Of a DNA stretch of 64,000 nt, positions 25,013 through 34,365 are shown one piece after another; position 1 is the stretch's first letter, and each line of letters opens with the position of its first letter. A model generated the notes under the pieces. That model ran no database searches, was not told the origin of the DNA, and saw only the letters and a program-made list of their open reading frames with translations. Position numbers and translations under genes: made by a program. Origin of the DNA: Ga0077536 sp943370145 (GTDB lineage: Bacteria; Pseudomonadota; Gammaproteobacteria; Ga0077536); the NCBI GenBank assembly GCA_943370145.1, contig CALRPY020000020.1, forward strand, positions 6,049 through 70,048, read 5' to 3'.

Positions 25013-25270
25013 TTGAAAGCGCCCAGCGCAACCATCGAAAAGATCCTCGAGCAGATTGCCGTGCTCGCACCCGCGGGCGGCAGCGCGGCGCGCGAGGAAT
25101 TGCGGGCGCTGCTCAACGCATCCTTCTCCAGCATGCTGAGCCGGATGAACCTGGTGTCGCGTGAAGAGTTCGACGCCCAGGCCGCGCTGCTCGCCCGGGC
25201 CAGGGAAAAGCTCGAGGCACTGGAGGCAAGACTCGCCGCCCTGGAGCAGGACGACGCCGCGGGTCGCTGA
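25013..25270 (+). CDS. ubiK: UbiK-type ubiquinone biosynthesis accessory factor (BMFP)
   Basis: 85 residues. The N-terminal amphipathic region (ATIEKILEQIAVL) and C-terminal coiled coil (LVSREEFDAQAALLARAREKLEALEARLAALE) are characteristic of UbiK/YqiC, which binds lipids and UbiJ in the aerobic Q-biosynthesis complex. The start is taken as TTG at 25013 because GGAG lies 8 nt upstream and the resulting length fits the family; an ATG at 24989 would add eight residues. comM begins 96 bp downstream. Confidence 0.82.
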   Translation: MKAPSATIEKILEQIAVLAPAGGSAAREELRALLNASFSSMLSRMNLVSREEFDAQAALLARAREKLEALEARLAALEQDDAAGR

Positions 25271-25366
25271 CCCTTCCGGCCCGACTGGTTTCCGAGGTCC
25301 GCCACAGGACGTGGCGGTCTCCCCGCGCGGCGCGCGGACCAACCCAATCGAAGCAAGGAGCGCTTC

Positions 25367-26887
25367 ATGTCGATCGCCATTGCCTACAGCCGCGCGCTGT
25401 TCGGTATCACTGCCCCCGGCGTCGCGGTGGAAACCCACCTCTCGAACGGCCTGCCCGCCTTCAACCTCGTCGGCCTGCCGGAAACCTCGGTCCGCGAAAG
25501 CAGGGAGCGGGTGCGCTCGGCAATCCTGAACGCGGGCTTCGAGTTTCCGGCGCGGCGCATCACGATCAATCTCGCGCCGGCCGATCTCCCCAAGGAGGGC
25601 ACCCGCTACGACGCCGCAATCGCGCTGAGCATCCTCGCCGCGTCCGGCCAGCTGCCGGCCGCGGCCCTGGCCGAACTCGAGGTCGTCGCCGAACTCGCGC
25701 TGACGGGCGAGCTGCGAGGCGTGCGCGGCATCATGCCCGCCGCGCTGGCCGCTGGGGCCGCCCGGCGTTCACTGCTGGTCGCGCCCGACAATCAAAGCGA
25801 AGCCTCGCTCGTCGACGGATTGGCCGTCTATGCGGCGGACAGCCTGCATGCGCTCGCCGGCCACCTGACGGGCCAGCGCCGGCTCCAGCCCTGCACGCGC
25901 GCATCCCGGCCAGCCGAGGCGACGGACGACAGCGGTCCCGACATGGCGGACGTGCAGGGCCAGCACTTCGTGAAACGGGCGCTCGAAGTCGCCGCCGCCG
26001 GCGGTCACAACCTGTTGATGAGCGGTCCGCCCGGCACCGGCAAGACCATGCTGGCGTCACGACTGCCGGGCCTGCTGCCGCCACTGCGCGACGCCGAGGC
26101 CTTCGAAGTCGCAAGCATCTGCTCCATCGCCGGCCAGCCGCGCGCCCCGGAGGACTGGCGGCGGCGCCCGTTCCGGGCCCCGCATCACACCAGTTCAGCC
26201 GTCGCGCTGGTCGGCGGCGGCGCCATTCCCCGGCCCGGAGAGGTATCGCTTGCGCATCATGGCGTGCTGTTCCTCGACGAGCTGCCGGAATTCAGTCGCC
26301 GCACGCTCGAGGTCCTGCGCGAGCCATTGGAGACAGGCCATGTCACCATCGCTCGCGCGGCGGCGACCCTGGGCTTTCCAGCGCACTTCCAGCTCGTCGC
26401 GACGATGAATCCCTGTCCCTGCGGCTATGCCGGCGATCCGGTCACGCCATGCACCTGCGGGCCCGAGCAGATCCGGCAATATCGCGCGCGTCTGTCAGGC
26501 CCCCTGCTCGACCGGATCGACCTGCAGACCGCGGTGCCACGTGAACGCGACTGGCTGCGGCCGCGCGTCGCGCGACCGGGCGAGACCAGCGCCACAGTCA
26601 GGACCCGCGTGGCCGGCGCGCACCGTGTCCAGATCGAACGCCAGCAGAAGCTGAACGCGCGCCTGACCGTACGGGAGCTCGCCCTGTACGCCCCCCTGCA
26701 CGAGGAAGCGCAGGAATTCCTCGCCGATGCGTTCGAGCATTTCCGGCTCACCGCGCGCAGCTACCACCGGCTCGTCAAGATCGCCCGCACGATTGCGGAC
26801 CTGGCGGGACGTGCGCGCGTGGAGCAGGAAGACCTCGCCGAAGCGCTCGGCCTGCGGCGGATGGAAACGTCGCGCAGCGGCGCTTGA
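25367..26887 (+). CDS. comM: ComM/YifB Mg-chelatase-type AAA+ ATPase
   Basis: 506 residues. N-terminal LON-like domain (about 1-170: VAVETHLSNGLPAFNLVGLPETSVRESRERVRSAI), then an AAA+ module with Walker A GPPGTGKTMLASRLPGLLPP, the family insert PFRAPHHTSSAVALVGGG, Walker B VLFLDELPEF, and a C-terminal lid (PCPCGYAGD, LLDRIDL). ComM is a hexameric branch-migration helicase aiding homologous recombination during natural transformation. The ATG has GGAG eight nt upstream. Confidence 0.95.
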   Translation: MSIAIAYSRALFGITAPGVAVETHLSNGLPAFNLVGLPETSVRESRERVRSAILNAGFEFPARRITINLAPADLPKEGTRYDAAIALSILAASGQLPAAALAELEVVAELALTGELRGVRGIMPAALAAGAARRSLLVAPDNQSEASLVDGLAVYAADSLHALAGHLTGQRRLQPCTRASRPAEATDDSGPDMADVQGQHFVKRALEVAAAGGHNLLMSGPPGTGKTMLASRLPGLLPPLRDAEAFEVASICSIAGQPRAPEDWRRRPFRAPHHTSSAVALVGGGAIPRPGEVSLAHHGVLFLDELPEFSRRTLEVLREPLETGHVTIARAAATLGFPAHFQLVATMNPCPCGYAGDPVTPCTCGPEQIRQYRARLSGPLLDRIDLQTAVPRERDWLRPRVARPGETSATVRTRVAGAHRVQIERQQKLNARLTVRELALYAPLHEEAQEFLADAFEHFRLTARSYHRLVKIARTIADLAGRARVEQEDLAEALGLRRMETSRSGA

Positions 26888-26963
26888 GCGCCGGATCGCC
26901 CCTTCACGGCCGCCCTTTACCGGCACGCGGGGAAACCCTACAGTTCGGGCAGCCCGAAATGGA

Positions 26964-27353
26964 ATGAAGTACGTGAGCGGCAAGCAGCACGAGATCAAGA
27001 TTTCAGCGCAACCCCAGTACCTCATCGAGCAGTCCGAGCCGGCGCGCAATCGCTACGTGTTCGCGTACACGATCACGATCGAAAACGCCGGCAGCGTCCC
27101 CGCGCAGCTGGTCTCGCGGCACTGGATCATCACCGACGCGATGGGCCAGGTGCAGGAAGTCCGCGGTGAGGGGGTGGTGGGTGAACAGCCGCTGCTCGCA
27201 CCCGGCGAGCGCTTCCAGTACACCAGCGGAGCAGTCCTGGAGACGCCAGTCGGCACGATGCAGGGGTCCTACCAGATGGTCGCCGACGACGGCGAGCGCT
27301 TCGACGCCCAGATTCCGCTGTTCCGCCTGGCCGTCCCCAACGTCCTGCACTGA
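26964..27353 (+). CDS. apaG: ApaG (Co2+/Mg2+ efflux-associated) domain protein
   Basis: 129 residues (E. coli 125), an immunoglobulin-like fold. Motifs: YVFAYTITIENAGSVPAQLVSRHWIITDA, VRGEGVVGEQPLLAPGERFQYTSG and GTMQGSYQMV. Linked to cobalt resistance and, in eukaryotes, to F-box proteins; its molecular role in bacteria is unsettled. The start at 26964 fits the family N-terminus. apaH starts 27 bp downstream. Confidence 0.95.
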   Translation: MKYVSGKQHEIKISAQPQYLIEQSEPARNRYVFAYTITIENAGSVPAQLVSRHWIITDAMGQVQEVRGEGVVGEQPLLAPGERFQYTSGAVLETPVGTMQGSYQMVADDGERFDAQIPLFRLAVPNVLH

Positions 27354-27380
27354 GCGGGCACCAGGCGCCCGCGGCCGACC

Positions 27381-28226
27381 GTGGCAACCTACATCATCGG
27401 CGACATCCAGGGCTGCCACGCCGATCTCTGCGCCCTGCTCGAACGCGTGGACTTCGATTCTTCGCGCGATCGCGTTTGGTTCACCGGCGACCTCGTCAAC
27501 CGCGGGCCGGCCTCGCTGGCCGCGCTGCGCTTCGTGCGCGACCTGGGCGAGCGCGCCGTGGTCGTGCTCGGCAACCACGACTTGCACCTGCTCGCGTGTC
27601 GCTACGTCGACGGCATCGAGCCGCGCCCCGGCGACACGCTCGATGACGTGCTGGCGGCGCCCGACCGGGATGAACTGCTGGACTGGCTGCGGACACGTCC
27701 CCTCATCCATCATGATGCCGCGCATGGGCTGACGCTGGTGCATGCGGGCCTGCCACCCCAGTGGTCGCTCGCCGACGCCCTCGCGCTCGGCGGCGAAATG
27801 GCTGCGCTGCTGCGTGGACCACGCCTGGCGGCCACCCTGGCCCGGATGTACGGCAACCTGCCCGACCATTGGGACGATGAACTGACGGGCGCCGCCCGCT
27901 TCCGCTTCGTCATCAATGCCTTCACCCGCTTGCGCTACGTGACCGGCGACGGCCGGATCGACATGAAGGCCAAGGGAGCGCCCGGCACCCAGCGCGCGGG
28001 GCTCGTGCCCTGGTATGCCGCGTCCGGCCGCCGCAGCCGCCACGCGCGCGTGGTATTCGGCCACTGGTCGACCCTGCGCCTTACGCAGGCGGACGAGGCT
28101 CGCTACAACGTGCTGCCACTGGACACCGGGGCGGTCTGGGGCGGTAGTCTCACCGCCTACCGGATCGAGGACGGCGCACGCTTCAGCGTGCGGGGTTCCA
28201 CGCCGGTCGCGATCGACGGGGACTGA
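27381..28226 (+). CDS. apaH: Symmetrical bis(5'-nucleosyl)-tetraphosphatase
   Basis: 281 residues (E. coli 280). Hydrolyses Ap4A to two ADP and also removes Np4 caps from RNA. Metallophosphatase motifs: YIIGDIQGCHADLCALL, FTGDLVNRGP, VVLGNHDLHLLA, and the C-terminal FGHWSTLR histidine. A GTG start at 27381 gives the standard N-terminus. Forms a pair with apaG and ends 5 bp from the convergent folA. Confidence 0.96.
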   Translation: MATYIIGDIQGCHADLCALLERVDFDSSRDRVWFTGDLVNRGPASLAALRFVRDLGERAVVVLGNHDLHLLACRYVDGIEPRPGDTLDDVLAAPDRDELLDWLRTRPLIHHDAAHGLTLVHAGLPPQWSLADALALGGEMAALLRGPRLAATLARMYGNLPDHWDDELTGAARFRFVINAFTRLRYVTGDGRIDMKAKGAPGTQRAGLVPWYAASGRRSRHARVVFGHWSTLRLTQADEARYNVLPLDTGAVWGGSLTAYRIEDGARFSVRGSTPVAIDGD

Positions 28227-28231
28227 TTGAT

Positions 28232-28744
28232 TCAGTCCGCGCGCTCGAGCACCACGAAACTGTAGTCGTATTCACCCCCGCCCGCGTGCGGTTCGCGCGC
28301 GACTTCGCGCCAGGCAGCGCGGTCGAAGTCGGGGAAACGCACGTCGCCGTCAATCTTGGCGTGCACCTCGGTGATGAAGAGCCGTGCGGCGATCGGCAGC
28401 GCCGCGGCGTACACCGCGGCCCCCCCCACCACCATGATCTCGCTCGCGTCGCCGGCCGTGGCCAGCGCGGCCTCCAGTGTCGGCACCACCACGCAGCCCG
28501 CGGCCGCGCAGGCGGGGTCGCTGGAGATCACGATATTCAGGCGCCCGGGCAGTACGCGGCCGATCGATTCGTGGGTCCGTCGGCCCATCACGAGCGGATG
28601 GCCCATCGTCACCTCGCGAAAGCGGCGCAGGTCGCCGGGCAGATGCCACGGCAGTCCGCCATCCCGGCCGATGACGCCGTTGTCGGCCATGGCGACGACG
28701 ATGTTCACACGCGCCCGCGCGCGCTGGTCCGCGAACGCCGTCAT
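28232..28744 (-). CDS. folA: Dihydrofolate reductase
   Basis: 170 residues. Regenerates tetrahydrofolate from the dihydrofolate made by ThyA. Motifs: NIVVAMADNGVIGRDGGLPWHLPGDLRRFRE, LVMGRRTHESIGRVLPGR, and IMVVGGAAVYAAAL. The N-terminus is about ten residues longer than E. coli FolA. The ATG overlaps the thyA stop as ATGA, so the two are translationally coupled. Confidence 0.96.
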   Translation of the reverse strand: MTAFADQRARARVNIVVAMADNGVIGRDGGLPWHLPGDLRRFREVTMGHPLVMGRRTHESIGRVLPGRLNIVISSDPACAAAGCVVVPTLEAALATAGDASEIMVVGGAAVYAAALPIAARLFITEVHAKIDGDVRFPDFDRAAWREVAREPHAGGGEYDYSFVVLERAD

Positions 28745-29535
28745 ATCGCGATCGGCGCGGCGATGGCGGGGTGCGGGTCGTAGCCGACGATCTCGAAATC
28801 CCCGTAGGTGAAATCGAAGATCGAGCGCACCGCGGGGTTCAGCTTCAGCGTCGGCAGCGCGCGTGGCTCGCGCGTCAGCTGCAGGCGGGCCTGCTCGAGG
28901 TGATTGAGGTAGAGATGGGCGTCACCCAGCGTGTGCACGAAATCACCCGGCGCGTAGCCGCAGACCTGCGCAACCATGTGCGTCAGCAGCGCATAGGATG
29001 CGATATTGAACGGCACGCCGAGGAAGACGTCGGCGCTGCGCTGGTAGAGCTGGCAGGACAGCCTGCCGTCGGCGACGTAGAACTGGAACATGACATGGCA
29101 GGGCGCAAGCGCCATCGCGTCGAGTTCGCCGACATTCCATGCGCTGACGAGATGGCGGCGCGAATCCGGATCGCGCCGCAGGCGCTCGACGAGGCCCGTG
29201 AGCTGGTCGATCACACGCCCGTCGGTGGCCCGCCAGCTGCGCCACTGCACGCCGTAGACGGGGCCGAGCTCACCCGCGTCGTTCGCCCACTCGTCCCAGA
29301 TCGACACGCCGTGCTGCTTGAGGTAGGCGATGTTCGAATCGCCACGCAGGAACCACAGCAGTTCGTGGATGATGGACTTGAGGTGGAGCTTCTTGGTGGT
29401 CACCAGCGGCAGGCCGGCGCCGAGGTCGAAGCGCATCTGGTAACCGAAGACGCTCAGCGTGCCGGTGCCGGTGCGGTCCTGCTTGCGCGCGCCGCGCTCG
29501 AGGATGTGCTGCATCAGGTCGAGATACTGTCGCAT
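28741..29535 (-). CDS. thyA: Thymidylate synthase
   Basis: 264 residues, identical in length to E. coli ThyA. Methylates dUMP using methylenetetrahydrofolate. Motifs: QDRTGTGTLSVFGYQMRFDL, ELLWFLRGDSNI, YGVQWRSW, the catalytic cysteine in LAPCHVMFQFYV, RSADVFLGVPFNIASYALL, and DAHLYLNHLEQ. The ATG at 29535 lies 2 bp after the lgt stop, giving an lgt-thyA-folA operon. Confidence 0.98.
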   Translation of the reverse strand: MRQYLDLMQHILERGARKQDRTGTGTLSVFGYQMRFDLGAGLPLVTTKKLHLKSIIHELLWFLRGDSNIAYLKQHGVSIWDEWANDAGELGPVYGVQWRSWRATDGRVIDQLTGLVERLRRDPDSRRHLVSAWNVGELDAMALAPCHVMFQFYVADGRLSCQLYQRSADVFLGVPFNIASYALLTHMVAQVCGYAPGDFVHTLGDAHLYLNHLEQARLQLTREPRALPTLKLNPAVRSIFDFTYGDFEIVGYDPHPAIAAPIAI

Positions 29536-29537
29536 CG

Positions 29538-30362
29538 CTAGCCCTGCGGAGATTGATGGCCGGCTTGCGCCGCGGGCGGTGGCGACCGCAGGCTCACGAC
29601 CAGGATCGCGAGTCCGGCAATGATCATGGGCACCGACAGCAGCTGCCCCATGGTCAGCCACTGCCAGAGATAACCGATGTGGGCGTCCGGCTCGCGGACG
29701 AATTCCACCGCGAAGCGTGACAGCCCGTAGCCGAGCAGGAAGACCGCCGCAATCACCCCGCGGCGCGGCCTCGCGGCATACAGCCAGTTCAGCACGACGA
29801 ACAGCAACAGGCCTTCGAGCAGGGCCTCGTAGATCTGCGACGGATGGCGCGGCACGCCCCCGGCACCCGGCGCGGTGAAGAGGACGGCCCAGGGCAGGGT
29901 GCTGGGCGCGCCCCACAGTTCCTGGTTGACGAAATTGGCGATGCGCCCGAGGAACAGCCCGATCGGCACCGCCGGCAGCACGAAATCCGCGACCGCGAGG
30001 AAGGGTCGCCGGACCCGGCGTGCAAACAGTGCGAGTGCCACGATGACGCCGAGCGTACCGCCGTGGAAGGACATGCCGCCACGCCATACCGCGAGCAATT
30101 CGAGCGGGTTCTGCAGGTATTCGGCGAAGTTGTAGAACAGCACGTAACCGAGCCGGCCGCCGAGCACCGCGCCCAGCGCCACGTGGAAGACGAGGTCGGA
30201 CACCTGCTCGGTCGTCCAGTCGCCCGCGGCGCCACGGCCGCAGCGGCGATGGAGCAGTCCCCACGCGAGCGCGATGCCGGCGAGATAGGACAGGCCGTAC
30301 CAGCGGATCGCCAGCGGCCCGAGTTCGAGCGCGACGGGGTCGATGGCCGGGAACTGGATCAT
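29538..30362 (-). CDS. lgt: Prolipoprotein diacylglyceryl transferase
   Basis: 274 residues with about seven membrane helices. First enzyme of lipoprotein maturation, in the inner membrane. Motifs: IRWYGLSYLAGIALAW, GRLGYVLFYN, MSFHGGTLGV (essential His) and GRIANFVNQELWG. The lgt-thyA(-folA) order is common in gammaproteobacteria. The ATG at 30362 is the start. Confidence 0.97.
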   Translation of the reverse strand: MIQFPAIDPVALELGPLAIRWYGLSYLAGIALAWGLLHRRCGRGAAGDWTTEQVSDLVFHVALGAVLGGRLGYVLFYNFAEYLQNPLELLAVWRGGMSFHGGTLGVIVALALFARRVRRPFLAVADFVLPAVPIGLFLGRIANFVNQELWGAPSTLPWAVLFTAPGAGGVPRHPSQIYEALLEGLLLFVVLNWLYAARPRRGVIAAVFLLGYGLSRFAVEFVREPDAHIGYLWQWLTMGQLLSVPMIIAGLAILVVSLRSPPPAAQAGHQSPQG

Positions 30363-30480
30363 CCGGGCAGTTTACCCGATGCCCGCCCGGCTTGCCGCGC
30401 GGAAGCGCCTGCACGACACTCGCTCCGGGCGCGGCGCCGTCGCCGCCCCGTCAGGGAACACAACGAGGAGCCACCGAACC

Positions 30481-32037
30481 ATGCGAGTCACCCAGCCCCT
30501 TTTGCGCAACGCCCAGCAACGTCCAGGCGCGCTCGCGACCTCATGCGAGGGCCGCCGCCGCAGCTGGCGGGAATTCGCCGACCGGGTTGCGCGCTACGCG
30601 GGCGTGCTCCGGCAACAGGGGCTTGCGGATGGCGACCGGGTCGCCATCGTCGCGTTGAATTCCGACCACTACCTCGAGACTTTCTACGCCGTGCCGTGGG
30701 CGGGCGGCATCATCGTGCCCATCAACACCCGCTGGTCGCAGGCGGAAATCGCCTATGCGCTGGCCGACGCCGGCGTGCGAATTCTCGTCGTCGACGCGCA
30801 TTTCATCGAACTCGCCGCGCAGCTGCAGTCGACGTCGCCGCTGCCGCTGGTCGTACTCACGCTCGGCGGCGTCGAGGCCGCGAACGGCCTCGACGTCGAG
30901 AGGGCCCTCGCCACGACGGCGCCCGTGGCCGAAGCCGGCCGCGGGGGCGACGACGTCTCGGGCATCTTCTATACCGGCGGCACGACGGGGAAATCGAAGG
31001 GCGTGATGCTCAGCCACGCCAATCACGTGACGAACAGCCTGCAGCTCGCGGCGATGATGCGCGCACCGGAGGAACTCAGTTACCTGCACGCGGCGCCGAT
31101 GTTCCATATCGCGGACGCGCTGTGCGTCTACATGGTGACGACGCTCGGCGGCAGCCACCACGTGATCCCGCGCTTCGAACCGGCAGCCTGCGCGCGCGCG
31201 CTCGCCGATAACCGGATCACCGACATCCTGCTGGTGCCGACCATGATCCAGATGCTGCTCGATCATCTCGAGCAGCAGCCCTACGCGCTCGACGCCCTCG
31301 CGCGCCTGTACTACGGCGCATCGCCGATCCCGGAGGCGACCCTGCTGCGCCTGTTCGACGCGCTGCCGACCTGCTCGCCGGTGCAGCTCTACGGCCAGAC
31401 CGAAGCGGCGCCGATGCTGACCTTGCTGGAAGGCAAGTACCACGTGAAGGACGGCCCCAATGCCGGGCGGCTGCGCTCGGCGGGCCGGGCCATCCCCTGC
31501 ATCGAGCTGAAGATAGTCGACACGGACGACCAGGAAGTGCCGCGCGGCACCGTCGGCGAGATCGTCGCGCGCGGGCCCAACGTGATGCGCGGCTACTGGC
31601 AGATGCCGGAACAGAGCGCCCAGACCCTGCGCGGCGGCTGGCTGCACACGGGCGACGCGGCCTGGATGGACGAGGAAGGCTTCATCTACATCAGCGATCG
31701 CCTGAAGGACATGATCATCAGCGGCGGGGAGAACGTGTACTCGACGGAGGTCGAGCAGGCGCTCTACCAGCACCCGTCGGTCGCGCAGTGCGCGGTGATC
31801 GGGGTCCCGGACGAACGCTGGGGCGAGCGCGTGCACGCGGTGGTCGTGCCGAAACCGGGCGCCGAGCGCGACGCGCAGGCGCTGATTGCCCACTGCCGTG
31901 CGCTGATTGCCGACTTCAAGTGCCCGCGCTCGATCGATTTCCAGGACGAGCCGTTGCCGCTGTCGGGCGCGGGCAAGATACTCAAGACCGAACTGCGCAA
32001 GCCCTACTGGGACGGCCGCGCACGCAGCGTCAACTGA
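30481..32037 (+). CDS. AMP-forming acyl-CoA synthetase
   Basis: 518 residues of the ANL superfamily. Adenylates a carboxylic acid and transfers it to CoA. Motifs: YTGGTTGKSKGVMLSH (P-loop), YGQTEAAPM, GDAAWMDEEGFIYISDRLKDMIISGGENVYSTEVE (hinge and A8), and the catalytic lysine near the C-terminus (LSGAGKILKTELR). It resembles medium/long-chain or feruloyl-CoA-type synthetases; the substrate cannot be fixed. The ATG at 30481 has GAGGAG about 11 nt upstream. A second AMP-forming ligase lies at 43711. Confidence 0.9.
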   Translation: MRVTQPLLRNAQQRPGALATSCEGRRRSWREFADRVARYAGVLRQQGLADGDRVAIVALNSDHYLETFYAVPWAGGIIVPINTRWSQAEIAYALADAGVRILVVDAHFIELAAQLQSTSPLPLVVLTLGGVEAANGLDVERALATTAPVAEAGRGGDDVSGIFYTGGTTGKSKGVMLSHANHVTNSLQLAAMMRAPEELSYLHAAPMFHIADALCVYMVTTLGGSHHVIPRFEPAACARALADNRITDILLVPTMIQMLLDHLEQQPYALDALARLYYGASPIPEATLLRLFDALPTCSPVQLYGQTEAAPMLTLLEGKYHVKDGPNAGRLRSAGRAIPCIELKIVDTDDQEVPRGTVGEIVARGPNVMRGYWQMPEQSAQTLRGGWLHTGDAAWMDEEGFIYISDRLKDMIISGGENVYSTEVEQALYQHPSVAQCAVIGVPDERWGERVHAVVVPKPGAERDAQALIAHCRALIADFKCPRSIDFQDEPLPLSGAGKILKTELRKPYWDGRARSVN

Positions 32038-32114
32038 ATGTCGAGCCCCCGCGCAGCCCTGCCACGCGCCGCGCGGTTGACGCGGAGTAGGCCAGGCGGG
32101 ACCATCGCGGCCGC

Positions 32115-33791
32115 ATGTCACTCCTGAGCACTTATCGCAACGCGCTGCCGCCCGGCGCCCGGCTGCTCTGGTACCGCATCGAACGCGTACTGGGCCAGGG
32201 CGCGTTCGGCATCACCTACCTTGCAACCGACGACAACCTGCACCGCGCCGTCGCAATCAAGGAATACCTGCCCGGCCACCTCGCGCGGCGCGAGGCGGAC
32301 GACACGGTCCAGCCCCTGACGGCCGAACTCGGGCCCGAATATTCGGCCGGCCTGCAGCGCTTCCTCAGCGAGGCGCGCACGCTCGCGCGCTTCGAACATC
32401 CGAACATCGTGCGCGTGCACAACGTGTTCGAGCATCTCGGCACGGCCTGCATGGTCATGCAGTACGAGGAAGGCACCGCTCTCGACGTCCAGCTGAGGCA
32501 ACGTCGGCGCCTCGACGAAGCCGAGTTGCTCGGCTGGCTGCCGGGCCTGCTCGACGGCCTCGAAACCATCCACGCCCAGGGCATCATCCATCGCGACATC
32601 AAGCCGGCGAACGTGCTGATCCGGCCGAATGGCGAGCCGGTCCTGCTCGATTTCGGATCCGCGCGCTATGCCGCGACGGACGAGGCCCGCACGTTGACGA
32701 ACTTCGTCTCGCCGGGTTACGCGGCGATCGAGCAGTACGCCGGCAAGAGCGACAGCCAGGGGCCGTGGACGGACATCTACGGCCTGGGGGCGACGCTCTA
32801 TCGCGCGATGGCCGGGCGTGCACCGCCCGACGCGGTGGAGCGCAGCCACGCACTGGCGCAGCAGGAGGCAGACACCTACCAGGCCGGCGCGGCCCCCGAC
32901 CTCCGCGCCTACAGCGAGGCATTCGTCGCCGCCGTCGACCATGCGCTGCAGTTCCGTGCCCAGGATCGGCCGCAGACGGTTGCGGCATGGCGCGGGGAAT
33001 TTCCCACGCTTTCGACCATGCGGCCGTGGCACCTCGCGTCAGCGAACGCCGCCGACGATGCGTCGGTGCCGACGGTGCCGAGCGCGACACTGGGCATGCC
33101 GGTGCGCACGCCGCAGCCCGCGAACAGCGACGGGCGGCCGCGCCGCGCGGCGCCGTTCGCGGCTGGCGCCCTGCTCGCCTTCGTCGCCGGGCTCGCAGCA
33201 CTGCGCTCGATACCGCTCGATTCACCGCCGGCGACACCGCTGGTCACCACCCCGCCGCGGGTCGAGCCCGTCCAAGCGCCACCCGTCGACCCTGCACTGG
33301 CCATCGCAGCGCGCATCGCCGACCTGCTCGAACGCGCTGCCGTCGACCTCGCGGCAGCCCGCCTGACCCTGCCGCCGGGCAACAACGCCCATGAAAAATA
33401 TCGCGGGGTGCTCGCACTCGACCCCGGGCATCCGGCCGCGCGCCAGGGCATCGAGAACATCGCGCGTCGCTATGTCGAACTGGGCCGCCGCGACGTGGCG
33501 CGCGGCCGCCTGCGCCAGGCCGCGCACTACCTCGCCAAGGCCGAAACGCTCAGTGCCGGGCCGGCGGGCGCAGCCGAACTGCGGCGGGACCTCGACGCGG
33601 CGCGCGCGCGCAATGCGCCGGCGGCGGTCGCGGCCAGCCCAACCGCAGCCTCGGTGTCGCAGCCACCGTCCGCACCGCCGCCGGCGCAGGCGCGGCGCCT
33701 GTTCGGCTGGCTCGGCGGCGACACGAGCACGACCCGGGCGCCCATCGAAGACCGCAGCCTGGCGATTCCTGACCTGCCGCCGCCAAGATGA
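32115..33791 (+). CDS. Membrane-anchored Hanks-type serine/threonine kinase
   Basis: 558 residues. The kinase domain (about 20-290) has a glycine loop GQGAFGITYLA, VAIKEY lysine, catalytic HRDIKPANV, LLDFGSAR and the SPGYAAIEQYAG activation segment. A single membrane helix follows near 347-366 (FAAGALLAFVAGLAAL), then a Pro/Ala-rich stretch and a helical, TPR-like C-terminal region (ALDPGHPAARQGIENIARRYVELGRRD, LRQAAHYLAKAE) predicted on the outer face. DFG is present where other kinases show DFGLA. No cognate PP2C is adjacent; the closest SpoIIE-type phosphatase is about 30 kb away. Targets unknown. Confidence 0.92.
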   Translation: MSLLSTYRNALPPGARLLWYRIERVLGQGAFGITYLATDDNLHRAVAIKEYLPGHLARREADDTVQPLTAELGPEYSAGLQRFLSEARTLARFEHPNIVRVHNVFEHLGTACMVMQYEEGTALDVQLRQRRRLDEAELLGWLPGLLDGLETIHAQGIIHRDIKPANVLIRPNGEPVLLDFGSARYAATDEARTLTNFVSPGYAAIEQYAGKSDSQGPWTDIYGLGATLYRAMAGRAPPDAVERSHALAQQEADTYQAGAAPDLRAYSEAFVAAVDHALQFRAQDRPQTVAAWRGEFPTLSTMRPWHLASANAADDASVPTVPSATLGMPVRTPQPANSDGRPRRAAPFAAGALLAFVAGLAALRSIPLDSPPATPLVTTPPRVEPVQAPPVDPALAIAARIADLLERAAVDLAAARLTLPPGNNAHEKYRGVLALDPGHPAARQGIENIARRYVELGRRDVARGRLRQAAHYLAKAETLSAGPAGAAELRRDLDAARARNAPAAVAASPTAASVSQPPSAPPPAQARRLFGWLGGDTSTTRAPIEDRSLAIPDLPPPR

Positions 33792-33857
33792 ACCGACCCC
33801 GATCCGGACGGTCGCATGCAGCGTAGGGCCTCATGCAGGCTCATCCCGGAGAACACC

Positions 33858-34349
33858 ATGCGCCTCATGCAGATCCTGGTCCTGTTCCTCGGTATCGCGC
33901 TGACCGGCCAGGCCAGCGCGGCGACCTACATCCAGCCGCCCCTGGGCCGCCTGGTCTTCAATGAGATGCTGACCCCGGCAATCGCCGCCGGCGACACGCG
34001 CCCGCTCTATCTCGACAAGGCGGGGCGCTACTACGGCGAACTGATCGTCGAAACCGCCGAGGGCGCGCCGGCGCCGGCTTTCTCGACGGCGCCACAGAGG
34101 CTCTCTTTCGAATTCGAATTCTGGCGGGGCGACAAGCTGCAACGCCGCGAGGCGGTGCAGGTCACGCTGGAACCGGGCGAACGCCACAAGACGCTGTTCT
34201 GGGTCGACGCGCCGAACCAGGTTCCGTCACGCGTGCAGTTGCGGATGACCGTGCGCTCCGCAGCGGCCGCGAAACTCATCTCACCCGGCGTCGACCTGCG
34301 CCTGCAGGTCACGCGCAAGTTCGAGTTCTCGCCGTTAAAGCCTCCCTGA
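33858..34349 (+). CDS. Small secreted protein of unknown function
   Basis: 163 residues with a clear signal peptide (MRLMQILVLFLGIALTGQASA, then ATYIQ). The mature part is predicted beta-rich, has no cysteines and no recognised motif (LSFEFEFWRGDKLQRREAVQVTLEPGERHKTLFW). The ATG at 33858 with GGAGA upstream is chosen because it yields the signal peptide. It lies 66 bp after the kinase gene on the same strand and may be co-transcribed with it, which makes a shared envelope function possible but unproven. Confidence 0.75.
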   Translation: MRLMQILVLFLGIALTGQASAATYIQPPLGRLVFNEMLTPAIAAGDTRPLYLDKAGRYYGELIVETAEGAPAPAFSTAPQRLSFEFEFWRGDKLQRREAVQVTLEPGERHKTLFWVDAPNQVPSRVQLRMTVRSAAAAKLISPGVDLRLQVTRKFEFSPLKPP

Positions 34350-34365
34350 GCGGGCGCGCGGCGGA

